In this document: positions 25,394 through 33,110 of the stretch, one piece after another | Layout: each line of letters opens with the position of its first letter | Numbering within the stretch: position 1 is the stretch's first letter | Source: JBFXCS01 sp050181915 | GTDB lineage: Bacteria > Actinomycetota > Thermoleophilia > Miltoncostaeales > Miltoncostaeaceae | DNA: 64,000 nucleotides | Assembly: GCA_050181915.1 (NCBI GenBank) | Contig: JBFXCS010000002.1 | Span: 124,001 to 188,000 of the forward strand | Direction of reading: 5' to 3' | Notes under the pieces: generated by a model | Told to the model about the DNA's origin: nothing | What the model saw: only the letters and a program-made list of their open reading frames with translations | Database searches by the model: none | Translations under genes and position numbers: made by a program

Positions 25394-26782
25394 TCAGGCC
25401 CCACCGCCGCCCGTCAGCAACTCCTCCGCGCCCACCAGGCAGACGCCCTCCCGATCTGCCCGCTCGACGAGCCGGCGGTCGAAGCCGCGGGCGAAGACGA
25501 CGAGTCGGGCGCCGGCGGCGGCCGGGCCGAGCGCCTCGGCGTCCCGCCTCAGCGCGCCGAGCACGTCGGGACCCGCCCGCCGCGTCCACTTGCAGGAACC
25601 CAGCAGGGTGTAGCGGCCACCTCGGGTGACGACCACGTCGATCTCGGTGACACCGCGTCGGTCCCACCAGGCGCCGACCTCGCCGCCCGCGGCGAGGTCG
25701 CCCGAGTAGCGGCCCACCCACTCCCGGCAGATGTCCTCGAAGACGGGACCCATGTGGTTGTCGAGATCTCCCCTGATGAGGTCGGATACCTCCGCGACGC
25801 GGCCGAGCTCCAGCCGGCTGCGGTTGGGGAAGACGTAGCGGAACCAGAAGCGGAAGAAGGGATCCGCGATCCGGTAGACGCCGCGCCGGCGGGTCTCGCG
25901 CGTCGGGTCGAGCGGATGGCGCAGCTCGACGTAGCCGAGCTCGATGAGCCGTCCCAGCAGCGGAGTCATCACCGGGCCGGTCAGGCCGGCCGCCTGGGCG
26001 ATCTCGTTGAAGCGTGACGTCCCGGCCGCGATCACCCTGAGGATGTCGAAGTAGCTGCCGACCGCCCGCACCGACCGATCCTCGCGCAGCAATTGGAGGG
26101 GTTCCTCGTAGAGGGCCTCGCCCTTGGTCAGGATGCGGCGCGCGATGAGCCCGAACACGGAGCCGCGCCCAGCCCACACCTGATACTGGGGCGTCCCCCC
26201 CAGCACCGCGTAGCGGCGCAGCAGTTCCTCGGCGCTCGCGCCGGCCGGCGCGAAACGGGCCGCCCACCGGTAGTCGAGCGGCGCGACGAGAGGACGGTAG
26301 TCGGCCCTGCCGAACAGGGGCCGGCCTACCTCCATCAGCCGCCCCATGTGGATGAGTGAACTGCCGAGCAGGACCAGCGTCACCGGCACCCGGTCACGCT
26401 GCCACCGGTCCCAGCGCCGCTGGATCATCGAATCGAGCGCAGGCCGAGCCTCCCAGAGCCACTGGAACTCGTCGAGCACCACGACGAGGGGCGCGACGAG
26501 GGCCTGCTCCTCGATGAACGTGAGCGCGACGTCCCAGTCGTCGAAGCGCAGGGGCGGCCTGCCCGGGATCAGGTCGGACGCCTCCCGCGCGAGAGCCGCC
26601 AGCTGACCGCTCTCGTCCTGCTCGTCCGCCTGGAAGTACAGGGCCCGGCGATCGGCGAACGCCCGGGTGACCAGGAAGCTCTTGCCCACCCTCCTGCGGC
26701 CGCGCATCACCACGAGCTGAGGCGCGTCGTCGGCCGCCTCGTGGAGGCGCGCCAGCTCCTCCCCGCGATCGACGAGTTCCAT
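25394..26782 (-). CDS. AAA-type ATPase with DUF234 nuclease-like C-terminal domain
   Basis: Walker A is GRRRVGKS (about 28-35) and Walker B is VVVLDEFQW (about 98-106), as in the prokaryotic 'archaeal ATPase' group. A winged-helix region (FDILRVIAAGTSRFNEIAQAAGLTG) follows, then the DUF234 domain with the PD-(D/E)xK-like pattern TEIDVVV...GSCKW near residue 400. 462 aa, full length. These proteins are common in accessory regions, and their targets are unknown. A palindrome lies about 42 nt upstream of the ATG. Confidence 0.82.
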   Translation of the reverse strand: MELVDRGEELARLHEAADDAPQLVVMRGRRRVGKSFLVTRAFADRRALYFQADEQDESGQLAALAREASDLIPGRPPLRFDDWDVALTFIEEQALVAPLVVVLDEFQWLWEARPALDSMIQRRWDRWQRDRVPVTLVLLGSSLIHMGRLMEVGRPLFGRADYRPLVAPLDYRWAARFAPAGASAEELLRRYAVLGGTPQYQVWAGRGSVFGLIARRILTKGEALYEEPLQLLREDRSVRAVGSYFDILRVIAAGTSRFNEIAQAAGLTGPVMTPLLGRLIELGYVELRHPLDPTRETRRRGVYRIADPFFRFWFRYVFPNRSRLELGRVAEVSDLIRGDLDNHMGPVFEDICREWVGRYSGDLAAGGEVGAWWDRRGVTEIDVVVTRGGRYTLLGSCKWTRRAGPDVLGALRRDAEALGPAAAGARLVVFARGFDRRLVERADREGVCLVGAEELLTGGGGA

Positions 26783-26823
26783 GCCGCGATGCTACCAGGG
26801 TCGTCCACATTTTAGTCAAGTAA

Positions 26824-26836
26824 GAATTAGTAATTC
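26824..26836. promoter_or_regulatory. Perfect 13-bp palindrome upstream of the DUF234 ATPase gene
   Basis: GAATTAGTAATTC is an exact inverted repeat in a short AT-rich patch (26805-26845) inside very GC-rich DNA, between the ATPase start and the end of marR. It is a good candidate operator or promoter element for the ATPase gene. Confidence 0.45.
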
Positions 26837-26893
26837 GTACTCGATCAGATGCGCCTGGCCACCGTTGAGCCCTCGTGCGAGGCCGAGCCGGGG

Positions 26894-27451
26894 TTACGCG
26901 CCGGCCGGGGCGTGCTCCACGCAGAGGAGCCGGGTCTCCGCATCCCGCAGCGGCTCGCCGGTGAGGCCGCAGACGTGGTCGCCCGCCGGGCCGCGCAGGT
27001 GGCGGCACGAGGCGCACTCGCCGAAGGTGCGGCCCCCCCGGGCCCGCTGCGTCGCCCGCAGGAGCTCCTCGAGCACGGCGCCGAGCGGCCGCTCGGCCGG
27101 GCCCATCGCGGCGACCGCGTCGTCGATCCCGTCGGAGGGGACCGACGACAGCAGCGCCCGGCCGGCGGCGGTGGGCCGCAGATGGGAGACGCGCCGGTCG
27201 CGGGCGTCGACCTCACGCGCGACGAGCCCCTTGCGCTCGAGGGCGAGCAGGCTCTGCGAGGTGGTGCCGCGCGTGGCGTCGAGGAAGCGCGCGACGGCCG
27301 CCGGCGTGTCCGAGAAGCGGTTGCAGTCGGCCAGGTAGCCCAGCGCCTCGAGCTGGGCGAGCGAGAGCCCGGCCTCGGCCGCGGCCCGCCGCCGCGCCGC
27401 CCGGCGGACGGCGCCCAGCCGCTCGATCAGCTCCGCGACGGATCGCTCCAT
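26894..27451 (-). CDS. MarR-family regulator with C-terminal cysteine cluster
   Basis: From ATG 27451 the protein is ~185 aa. The winged helix spans residues about 25-95 (LSLAQLEALGYLADC ... ARFLDATRGTTSQSLLALERKGLVAREVDARDRRVSHLRPTAAG), the MarR layout. A C-terminal extension holds Cys residues in ECASCRHLRG, HVCGL and LLCVEH, which could bind zinc or iron or sense oxidation. The gene is divergent from a CxxC thioredoxin-like gene, and two copies of a TAGCGACTCGC palindrome flank the intergenic space. The pair looks like a redox-responsive switch. Confidence 0.85.
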   Translation of the reverse strand: MERSVAELIERLGAVRRAARRRAAAEAGLSLAQLEALGYLADCNRFSDTPAAVARFLDATRGTTSQSLLALERKGLVAREVDARDRRVSHLRPTAAGRALLSSVPSDGIDDAVAAMGPAERPLGAVLEELLRATQRARGGRTFGECASCRHLRGPAGDHVCGLTGEPLRDAETRLLCVEHAPAGA

Positions 27452-27461
27452 GGCGAGATGG

Positions 27462-27474
27462 TAGCGACTCGCCA
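27462..27474. promoter_or_regulatory. MarR operator, copy 1
   Basis: TAGCGACTCGCCA is a one-mismatch copy of the palindrome at 27505-27517. It sits 10 nt upstream of the marR ATG, where binding would repress marR itself. Confidence 0.6.
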
Positions 27475-27504
27475 CCTTGACCCGGGGCGCCCTCTCTGAT
27501 GTGG

Positions 27505-27517
27505 TAGCGACTCGCTA
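27505..27517. promoter_or_regulatory. MarR operator, copy 2 (perfect palindrome)
   Basis: TAGCGACTCGCTA is an exact inverted repeat around a central C, 18 nt upstream of the thioredoxin-like gene start. Together with copy 1 it makes a two-site divergent control region. Confidence 0.65.
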
Positions 27518-27535
27518 TCAAATGATGGAGGGTCC

Positions 27536-27775
27536 ATGAGCACCGTCACCTTCTTCCACGCCGGCTGCCCCGTCTGCGTCAGCGCCGAGCAGGGCCTCGC
27601 CGCCGCGCTCGATCCCGCGCGCTTCGACGTCGAGATCGTCCACCTGGGCGAGCGGCCCGCCGAGATCTCCCGCGCCGAGGATGCCGGGGTGCGCTCGGTG
27701 CCGGCGCTGCTGGTCGACGGCCAGGTGTTCCACATCAACCACGGCGCCGACCTGGCCGACCTGAAGGCGGCCTGA
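27536..27775 (+). CDS. Thioredoxin/glutaredoxin-like protein with CPVC
   Basis: This 79-aa protein is a minimal thioredoxin fold: VTFFHAGCPVCVSAEQ has the CPVC redox pair (residues 11-14), and VRSVPALLVDGQVFHINHG supplies the cis-Pro (SVP). It is cytosolic, too short for an export signal. The GGAGGG ribosome site is 5 nt before the ATG. It is divergent from the Cys-rich MarR regulator and probably its target, helping to control a thiol state. Confidence 0.8.
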   Translation: MSTVTFFHAGCPVCVSAEQGLAAALDPARFDVEIVHLGERPAEISRAEDAGVRSVPALLVDGQVFHINHGADLADLKAA

Positions 27776-27784
27776 TCGAGCGCT

Positions 27785-27819
27785 CGGGCGCCCCGGCCGA
27801 TCGTCGGCCGGGGCGCCCG
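27785..27819. terminator. Bidirectional GC-rich terminator
   Basis: A perfect 16-bp stem (27785-27800 with 27804-27819) with the 3-nt loop TCG lies between two convergent genes: the thioredoxin-like gene and the copper operon end. It should stop both transcripts. Confidence 0.8.
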
Positions 27820-27825
27820 CCGCGC

Positions 27826-28218
27826 CTACTTCGCCCGCTTCACCAGCCTGAAGCGGAAGGTGCCCTTCTCCTTGTGGCCGTCGAGCGCCACGGCCGTCCA
27901 GCGCGCCACGTAGCGGCCGGCCTTCAGGTTGGCCCGCATCCGCACGGTGATCGCCTTGGCGTTGCGCGCGCTGCGCTTGCCGACGCCCGCCGAGGCGCGG
28001 GCGCCGTCCGGGCCGGTGACCACCAGGGTGCCGCTGTGGAGGGCGCTCTCGAAGCGCGCCGACACCACCTTGATGGTGGTCGGGGCGACCGCGCCGGCGG
28101 CCGGCGTCGTGGCCTTCAGCTCGGCGTGGGCGCTGGCGGTCGCCGCGCCCGCCGCGAGGGCGGCGGCGGCGAGCACCGCGGTGCAGGCCCCGCGCAGGGG
28201 GGATCGGGTCGAGATCAT
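27826..28218 (-). CDS. copC: CopC-domain copper-binding protein, copy 1
   Basis: A signal peptide ends at ASAHAEL; the mature protein begins with His-Ala as in CopC, where the N-terminal His binds Cu(II). The 130-aa length is typical. The beta-sandwich pattern (PAAGAVAPTTIKVVSARFESALHSGTLVV, GRYVARWTAVALDGHKEKGTFRF) includes a second conserved His late in the domain. It is the last gene of the copper operon and 46% or so like copy 2 by eye. A periplasmic/extracellular Cu carrier is the expected role. Confidence 0.88.
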   Translation of the reverse strand: MISTRSPLRGACTAVLAAAALAAGAATASAHAELKATTPAAGAVAPTTIKVVSARFESALHSGTLVVTGPDGARASAGVGKRSARNAKAITVRMRANLKAGRYVARWTAVALDGHKEKGTFRFRLVKRAK

Positions 28219-28299
28219 CGGTTGCTCCTCATTCGTCGTGTCCGGTCGGAACCGCGCCGCGGCGCGCGGCTCCGCACGACGGGGCGGCGCTCGACCGCC

Positions 28300-28866
28300 C
28301 TACGACATGGGGAGGACCACGGGCCGGACGCGGGTCCGCGCCGGAGGCCCGCGGCTCGACCTGGGCCCGGCCGCCTCGCGCGAGAGCGGCGGGCGGTGCG
28401 ACGGGGCGACGCGCTCGGCGAAGCGGGCGGCGCAGGCCGCCGCCCAGATGCCGCGCAGCCGCCGGATGACGGCGACCGCCGTCGCCAGCGCGCGGTCGAG
28501 GCCGTGCAGCATCAGCGCCAGCACCAGCGCGACCGCGCCGTGGAGCGCCGCGGAGCGCACGTCGATGAGCAGCTCCGGCGGGTGGTGCGGCGCGATGCCG
28601 AACAGCCACGGGGCGCCGGTCATCGCGACGTGGAGGAGCGCCTGGGCGGCGATCAGGATCGCCCCCGTCGCCGGGAACGACCGCGCCCGGAAGCGGCGAT
28701 GGCCTCCGCACAGCGCCGCGACCAGCAGCAGCAGCGCCCACAGCACCGGCGCGGCCGGCCGCACGGCGAACCCGTCCGCCGTGAACGCGTGACCGCCGAG
28801 GGTGATGGCGAGCGCGGCCGCGGCGAACGCGGCGCGACGCAGCGCGAGGGCGAGGGCGGGATGCAT
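28300..28866 (-). CDS. Membrane protein of the copper operon, paralogue a
   Basis: The 188-aa product has about four membrane spans and a basic Pro/Arg-rich C-terminal tail. Segments LALRRAAFAAAALAITLGGHA, APVLWALLLLVAALCGG and HVAMTGAPWLFGIAPHH match the paralogue at 31676-32242 closely. Conserved His residues (GGHAF, HVAMT, HH) line the putative spans. I do not recognise a named family; because both copies are embedded among copper genes, a role in copper transport or as a partner of CopC (like CopD) is plausible but unproven. Confidence 0.6.
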   Translation of the reverse strand: MHPALALALRRAAFAAAALAITLGGHAFTADGFAVRPAAPVLWALLLLVAALCGGHRRFRARSFPATGAILIAAQALLHVAMTGAPWLFGIAPHHPPELLIDVRSAALHGAVALVLALMLHGLDRALATAVAVIRRLRGIWAAACAARFAERVAPSHRPPLSREAAGPRSSRGPPARTRVRPVVLPMS

Positions 28867-28943
28867 CCCCGGGCACGCTAACGCGCCGGGCGCGCGACGG
28901 CACCGGCGGTCGGTCGGGACGGACGGACCACCCGGCGCGGCCC

Positions 28944-29336
28944 TTACCGGCCTCGCTTCACGAGGCGGAACCGGAAGGCGCCGGTCTGCGTGTGCCCGTC
29001 GAACGCGATCGCCTTCCAGGTCACGGTGTAGCGGCCCGGCGCGAGGCCCGAGCGCAGGCGCACCGCGAGCAGGGTGACGTTGCGGGCGTTGCGCTTCCCG
29101 GCGCCCACCGAGACCTTCGCTCCGCCGGGCCCGGTGACCTTCAGGGTGCCGCTGTGGATCCCGCCGTTGAAGCGCACGGAGACCACCCGGATGGTGGTGG
29201 GGGCGGTCTTCCCGGCCGCGGGGGTCGTCGAGGCGACGCCGGCGTGCGCCGATGCGGTGGCGGCGCCGACGGCCAGGAGGCCCGCGGTGATGGCGGCCGC
29301 GCAGCCCGCGCGGCATGTCGAGCGTGTCGAGGGCAT
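28944..29336 (-). CDS. copC: CopC-domain copper-binding protein, copy 2
   Basis: Like copy 1, it has a signal peptide ending ASAHAGV, so that the mature chain starts with His. The 130-aa protein retains the CopC strands (PAAGKTAPTTIRVVSVRFNGG, GRYTVTWKAIAFDGHTQTG). Between its start and the MbnH stop there are only 29 nt. The tandem arrangement of two CopC genes with their membrane-protein neighbours looks like an ancient duplication. Confidence 0.88.
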   Translation of the reverse strand: MPSTRSTCRAGCAAAITAGLLAVGAATASAHAGVASTTPAAGKTAPTTIRVVSVRFNGGIHSGTLKVTGPGGAKVSVGAGKRNARNVTLLAVRLRSGLAPGRYTVTWKAIAFDGHTQTGAFRFRLVKRGR

Positions 29337-29365
29337 GTCCGGTGACTCCTTCGTGTCCGTGCGCA

Positions 29366-30589
29366 TCATTTGCGCCGGAAGGGGTTCGACTGCTTCGGGT
29401 TGGTGAGGAATCGCTTGTCGGTGAGGGTCTTGAGGAAGGCGACGATGTCGGCGCGCTCCTGCTCGTCGAGGTTGATGTTGTTGATCAGCGGGTCCTTGTA
29501 CGGGTTCGCCCGGCCGTCGCCCGCGAGGGGCCCGTCGGGTATGTCCCTGCCGCCGGCGGCGTAGAAGTCGAGCACCGCCTTCAGGGTGGGGATCGACCCG
29601 TCGTGCATGTAGGGCGCCGTCACCGCGATGTTGCGCAGGGTGGGCGCCCGGAACGCGCCCATGTCCTCGGGACGGCCGGTGATCTCGAACACCCCGCGGT
29701 TCGGCTCCGGGTACGCGCCGCTGGCGCCGAGGTTGTAGAGCCCGGTGTTGTGGAACAGGTTCCGCTGGGGACGCCCGCCGACGTAGGTGAACTGGTCGTT
29801 GAAGTTGATGCCGCTGTGGCAGTGGAAGCACTCGGCCTTCTCGCCGAAGAAGAGGTTCATCCCGCGCGTCTCGGCGGCGCCGAGCGTCGCCCTGCCCGCC
29901 AGGTAGCGGTCGTAGCGGCTGTCGCCGGAGACGAGGGTGCGCTGGAAGCTCGCGATCGCCTTCACGATCCCGTTCCAGGTCACGGGCGAACGGGTGCCCG
30001 GGTAGGCCCGGCGGAACAGGACGCGGTACCGCGCGTCGCGCGACAGGCGCGCCAGGATGCGCTTCTTGTTGCGGTCGGTGACCCCGAGCTCCACCGGGTC
30101 GGTCGAGAACAGCGGCACCAGCATCTGCGACTCGAGGCTCGTGAGGGCCGGGTTCGCCCAGGTGAGGGTCGGGCTGTAGGCCACGTTGGCGAGCGACAGG
30201 GCTCCCCGCGGGTGCATCTGGCCGGTCGACCCCACCGCCTGGGCGCGCCCGTCCGTGAACGCCTTGCGCTGCATGTGGCAGCTCGAGCAGGACTGGGTTC
30301 CGTTGCCCGACAGGCGGGTGTCGTAGAAGAGGTGGCGTCCGAGCGCGACTTTGGCCCGCGTCATGGGGTTGTCCTTCGGCACCCTCGGCGCGGGGAAGCC
30401 CTTGGGGAGATCCCATCGCCACGCCGCCGAGGCCGCGGCGGGGGCGGAGGTCGTCGCCCCCGCCCCCAGGAGGGCATGGGCGACGAGCCCGACGCCGGCG
30501 ACGACGAGCAGGCGAAGGCACCACGCCCCGGCGCGGCGCCACCGGCCCCTCGCCGCATGCGGCGAGGGGTTCCGGTGACCCGCGGTCAC
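29366..30589 (-). CDS. mbnH: Di-heme cytochrome c peroxidase family, MbnH type
   Basis: From a GTG overlapping the MbnP stop (GTGA) the protein is 407 aa: basic N-terminal tail, one membrane or signal helix (CLRLLVVAGVGLVAHALLGAG, 24-44), then two c-type heme sites, CSSCH (101-105) and CFHCH (254-258). The arrangement is that of the MauG/CcpA superfamily. Immediate coupling to an MbnP-type protein identifies the MbnH subgroup, which oxidises a Trp of MbnP to kynurenine. A distal MHDGSIPTL motif is present. A 24-nt palindrome lies in its first codons. Confidence 0.82.
   Translation of the reverse strand: MTAGHRNPSPHAARGRWRRAGAWCLRLLVVAGVGLVAHALLGAGATTSAPAAASAAWRWDLPKGFPAPRVPKDNPMTRAKVALGRHLFYDTRLSGNGTQSCSSCHMQRKAFTDGRAQAVGSTGQMHPRGALSLANVAYSPTLTWANPALTSLESQMLVPLFSTDPVELGVTDRNKKRILARLSRDARYRVLFRRAYPGTRSPVTWNGIVKAIASFQRTLVSGDSRYDRYLAGRATLGAAETRGMNLFFGEKAECFHCHSGINFNDQFTYVGGRPQRNLFHNTGLYNLGASGAYPEPNRGVFEITGRPEDMGAFRAPTLRNIAVTAPYMHDGSIPTLKAVLDFYAAGGRDIPDGPLAGDGRANPYKDPLINNINLDEQERADIVAFLKTLTDKRFLTNPKQSNPFRRK
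30546..30569. repeat. Perfect 24-nt palindrome in the first codons of mbnH
   Basis: The sequence CCCCTCGCCGCA followed by its exact reverse complement forms a 12-bp self-complementary arm with no loop. It lies at codons 7-15 of mbnH, next to the stop of mbnP. In RNA it would be a strong hairpin near the ribosome site. Confidence 0.7.
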
Positions 30590-31524
30590 CGCGCGACCAC
30601 CCGGAAGACCGTCTGCCCCGAGGGGGCCTGCATGCCGTGCATCATCCCGGGCATGTCCTCGCCCATCCCCGGCTGGGCGGCGAGATGCAGGCCGAGGTGG
30701 CCGAACACGGGGCCGCACTCGGGGTCGGTCGCGCCGGACATGCAGCCGGGCGCGCCGCCTCCGTTCCGGGTCACGTCCGTGCCCGCCACGAGGGCGCCGA
30801 CGTCGAAGGCGATCTTCTGCGTGGCCGGATTGAAGCGCGCGAACCGCAGCGGCACCCGGTTGGAGGCGCTGCAGTCGACGTCTCCGCCCGCGGCCGGGTT
30901 GCCGGTGCACCCCGTGCTGCCGAGGTGGACCATGTACGCCTTGGTCTGCCAGGTGCCGGCAGCGCCCGCGGGGTCGGCGAGCTCGACCTTCATGAACTTC
31001 CGCCCCGACTGCCACGACCACGCCATGGCCGCGAGATCGAGCGGGGCCGGAGCCGTCGTGATGTCGGTGTGGTTGAGCGGGAAGGGGACGCCGACGTACA
31101 TCCGCGCACCGACGTACCGGCCCTTCGGAACCGTCCCGCGGATGACCGCGTTGGTGGCCGCGTCGCCCTGGTTGCAGGCGCCCTTCCCGTTCTCCAGGTC
31201 GATCAGGGTGGTGCGGTTCCCCTTCGCGACCAGGTTGAACGCCTTCGATCCGGCCGGCTTCAGCGGCACGCTCGTGCCGTTCGCCCGCACCAGGCGCACG
31301 TTGGAGACGTAGAACCGCAGGTCCTGCAGGGCCGCCGTCGCCGACGACGTGCCCAGACCGGCGATCGGCGTGGCGCACGACACCGGCGCCGACCCGTTCA
31401 CCGCGGCGAAGCGGATCGACACCGAGGCCGACGGCGCCGCGACGGCCGCGGCGCTCATGGCGAGCGCCGCGGTGGCGACGGCGGCCGACGACGTGATGAC
31501 ACGGATGGTTCCGCGTCGTTTCAT
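30586..31524 (-). CDS. mbnP: MbnP-family copper-binding protein (metallo-mystery pair)
   Basis: The 312-aa exported protein has a Sec signal (AALAMSAAAVAA) and the family features: early Cys50, Cys117, Cys206, Cys218, the LQDLRFYVSNVRLV pattern and MAWSWQSGRKFMKVE (Trp169 and Trp171), the signature around the Trp that the partner enzyme modifies. C-terminal GHLGLHLAAQPGMGEDMPGMMHGM is Met- and His-rich, fitting copper binding. It precedes mbnH with a 4-nt overlap. The expected role is extracellular copper capture. Confidence 0.85.
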   Translation of the reverse strand: MKRRGTIRVITSSAAVATAALAMSAAAVAAPSASVSIRFAAVNGSAPVSCATPIAGLGTSSATAALQDLRFYVSNVRLVRANGTSVPLKPAGSKAFNLVAKGNRTTLIDLENGKGACNQGDAATNAVIRGTVPKGRYVGARMYVGVPFPLNHTDITTAPAPLDLAAMAWSWQSGRKFMKVELADPAGAAGTWQTKAYMVHLGSTGCTGNPAAGGDVDCSASNRVPLRFARFNPATQKIAFDVGALVAGTDVTRNGGGAPGCMSGATDPECGPVFGHLGLHLAAQPGMGEDMPGMMHGMQAPSGQTVFRVVAR

Positions 31525-31675
31525 GGAGGTCCTCCTGATGAGAGCCGGCCCGAGGCCGGTCGATGCGGGATGCGCCGTGCGCGACCGGTCCGGCAGGGCC
31601 GGACGGCCTCGCGACGCGTGATCTGGGGATCACGTCCGCGGACGCGCCGCGGCCCGCCGGGCCGCGGGGGCGGCT

Positions 31676-32242
31676 CTATGCAGGCAGGGGGATGGCGCGT
31701 CCGGGGCGGACGCGCGCAGGAGGACCACGCGTGCGGCGGCCACCGCCCCGCTCACGCCCGGGCGGCGGGGCGGTCGCGGCGACCACGCGCCGCCGGGCGG
31801 CGGGGGCCGCCGCGGTGCGGCCGATCGCGCGGAAGCGGCGGATGAGGGACACCGCGGCGGCGAGCGCCCGGTCGACGCTCCTGAGGACGACGGCGAGCAG
31901 CAGCGCCACGCACGCGTGAAGGGCGAAGGAGCGGAGATCGAGGAGGGCCGCCGGCTCGTGGTGGACCGCGATGCCGAAGGCCCAGGGCGCCGCGGTCATC
32001 GCCATGTGGAGCGCGGCCTGGGTCACGATCAGGAGCGTCGCGGTCACCGGCAGCGAACGCGCCGTGAACCGCCCGCGGCCGCCGCAGAGGGCGGCCCCCA
32101 GAACCAGGAAGGCCCACAGGATCGGGGCGCTGGGCAGGATCATGAGACCGCCCTCGGCGATCGCGTGACCGGCGAGGGTCATCGCGAGCGCCGTGCCGAG
32201 CAGCGCCACCCGCCTCAACGAGAGGGCGACCGCGGAGTTCAT
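31676..32242 (-). CDS. Membrane protein of the copper operon, paralogue b
   Basis: The 188-aa protein parallels the product of 28300-28866 in length, topology (about four spans) and segments: LSLRRVALLGTALAMTLAGHA, APILWAFLVLGAALCGG, HMAMTAAPWAFGIAVHH. It is the first gene of the minus-strand copper operon. About 150 nt separate it from mbnP, enough for an internal promoter or leader. Function unknown; conserved His and the context suggest metal handling. Confidence 0.6.
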   Translation of the reverse strand: MNSAVALSLRRVALLGTALAMTLAGHAIAEGGLMILPSAPILWAFLVLGAALCGGRGRFTARSLPVTATLLIVTQAALHMAMTAAPWAFGIAVHHEPAALLDLRSFALHACVALLLAVVLRSVDRALAAAVSLIRRFRAIGRTAAAPAARRRVVAATAPPPGRERGGGRRTRGPPARVRPGRAIPLPA

Positions 32243-32303
32243 GGCGACACGCTACGTCACGCTGGGCCGCTGCGCACGGGTCGACCGTCCAGGGTGACGG
32301 CCC

Positions 32304-33110
32304 TCAGCCGCCGGTGACGACTCCGATCGCCGCGGGCAGGCGGGCGGCGACCGCCTCGCCCTCGGCCCGGTCGCGGACGATGCCCGCCAGGCAGGATCCG
32401 CTGCCGCACAGCAGCACGGCCCGGGCGCCCGCGGCCCGCAGCGCTCCGGCGGCCGCGTCGAGCCCGGGGGCCAGGGCGCGCGCCGGCGGCCACAGGTCGT
32501 TGCGCAGCCAGGGCAGCATCGCCTCGACCTCGCCGGGCGCCTCGGAGCCGTCGTCGGGCGGGGGCGGGGGCAGGCGGTCGAACTCGCCGTAGACGGCGGC
32601 GGTCGAGAGGCCCACCTGCGGCTTCACCAGGACGGCCGCGAACGGCGGCACGGTCGCCGGGCTCAGCAGCTCGCCGCGGCCCCGCGCCCACTGGGCACCG
32701 CCGCGCACGAAGAAGGGCGCGTCGGAGCCGACCCGCGCGGCGACGGCCTCCAGGCGCTCGTGCCCCAGGCCCAGGCCGAGGGCCCGGTCGGTGGCGACGA
32801 GCGTCGCGGCGGCGTCGCTCGAGCCGCCGCCCAGCCCGGCCTGGGCGGGGATGCGCTTGACGATCGACACGGCGACCGGCAGCGGGCGGCCGACCTCGGC
32901 CTCCAGCTCGTCGAGGGCCCTCCACGCCAGGTTCCCCGTCCCCTCGAACCCCGGGCAATCGAGGGAGCGCGCGCCGGCGGGGGCGACGGTGACGGTGTCC
33001 TCCAGGCCGTGCAGCTCGACCATCAGGCTGCGCAGCGGGTGGTAGCCGTCGGCGCGGCGCGCGCCCACCACCAGCCGCAGGTTCAGCTTGGGCCGCGCGG
33101 CGACGCTCAC
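32304..33110 (-). CDS. ispE: 4-diphosphocytidyl-2-C-methyl-D-erythritol kinase
   Basis: IspE phosphorylates CDP-methylerythritol in the MEP isoprenoid pathway. The 268-aa protein is a GHMP kinase: ARPKLNLRLVVGARRADGYHPL at the start, the ATP loop PAQAGLGGGSSDAAA (residues about 85-100) and the C-terminal GSGSCLAG. GTG 33110 overlaps the rsmA stop by 3 nt. The order metG-tatD-rsmA-ispE is a classical bacterial housekeeping cluster. Confidence 0.96.
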   Translation of the reverse strand: MSVAARPKLNLRLVVGARRADGYHPLRSLMVELHGLEDTVTVAPAGARSLDCPGFEGTGNLAWRALDELEAEVGRPLPVAVSIVKRIPAQAGLGGGSSDAAATLVATDRALGLGLGHERLEAVAARVGSDAPFFVRGGAQWARGRGELLSPATVPPFAAVLVKPQVGLSTAAVYGEFDRLPPPPPDDGSEAPGEVEAMLPWLRNDLWPPARALAPGLDAAAGALRAAGARAVLLCGSGSCLAGIVRDRAEGEAVAARLPAAIGVVTGG

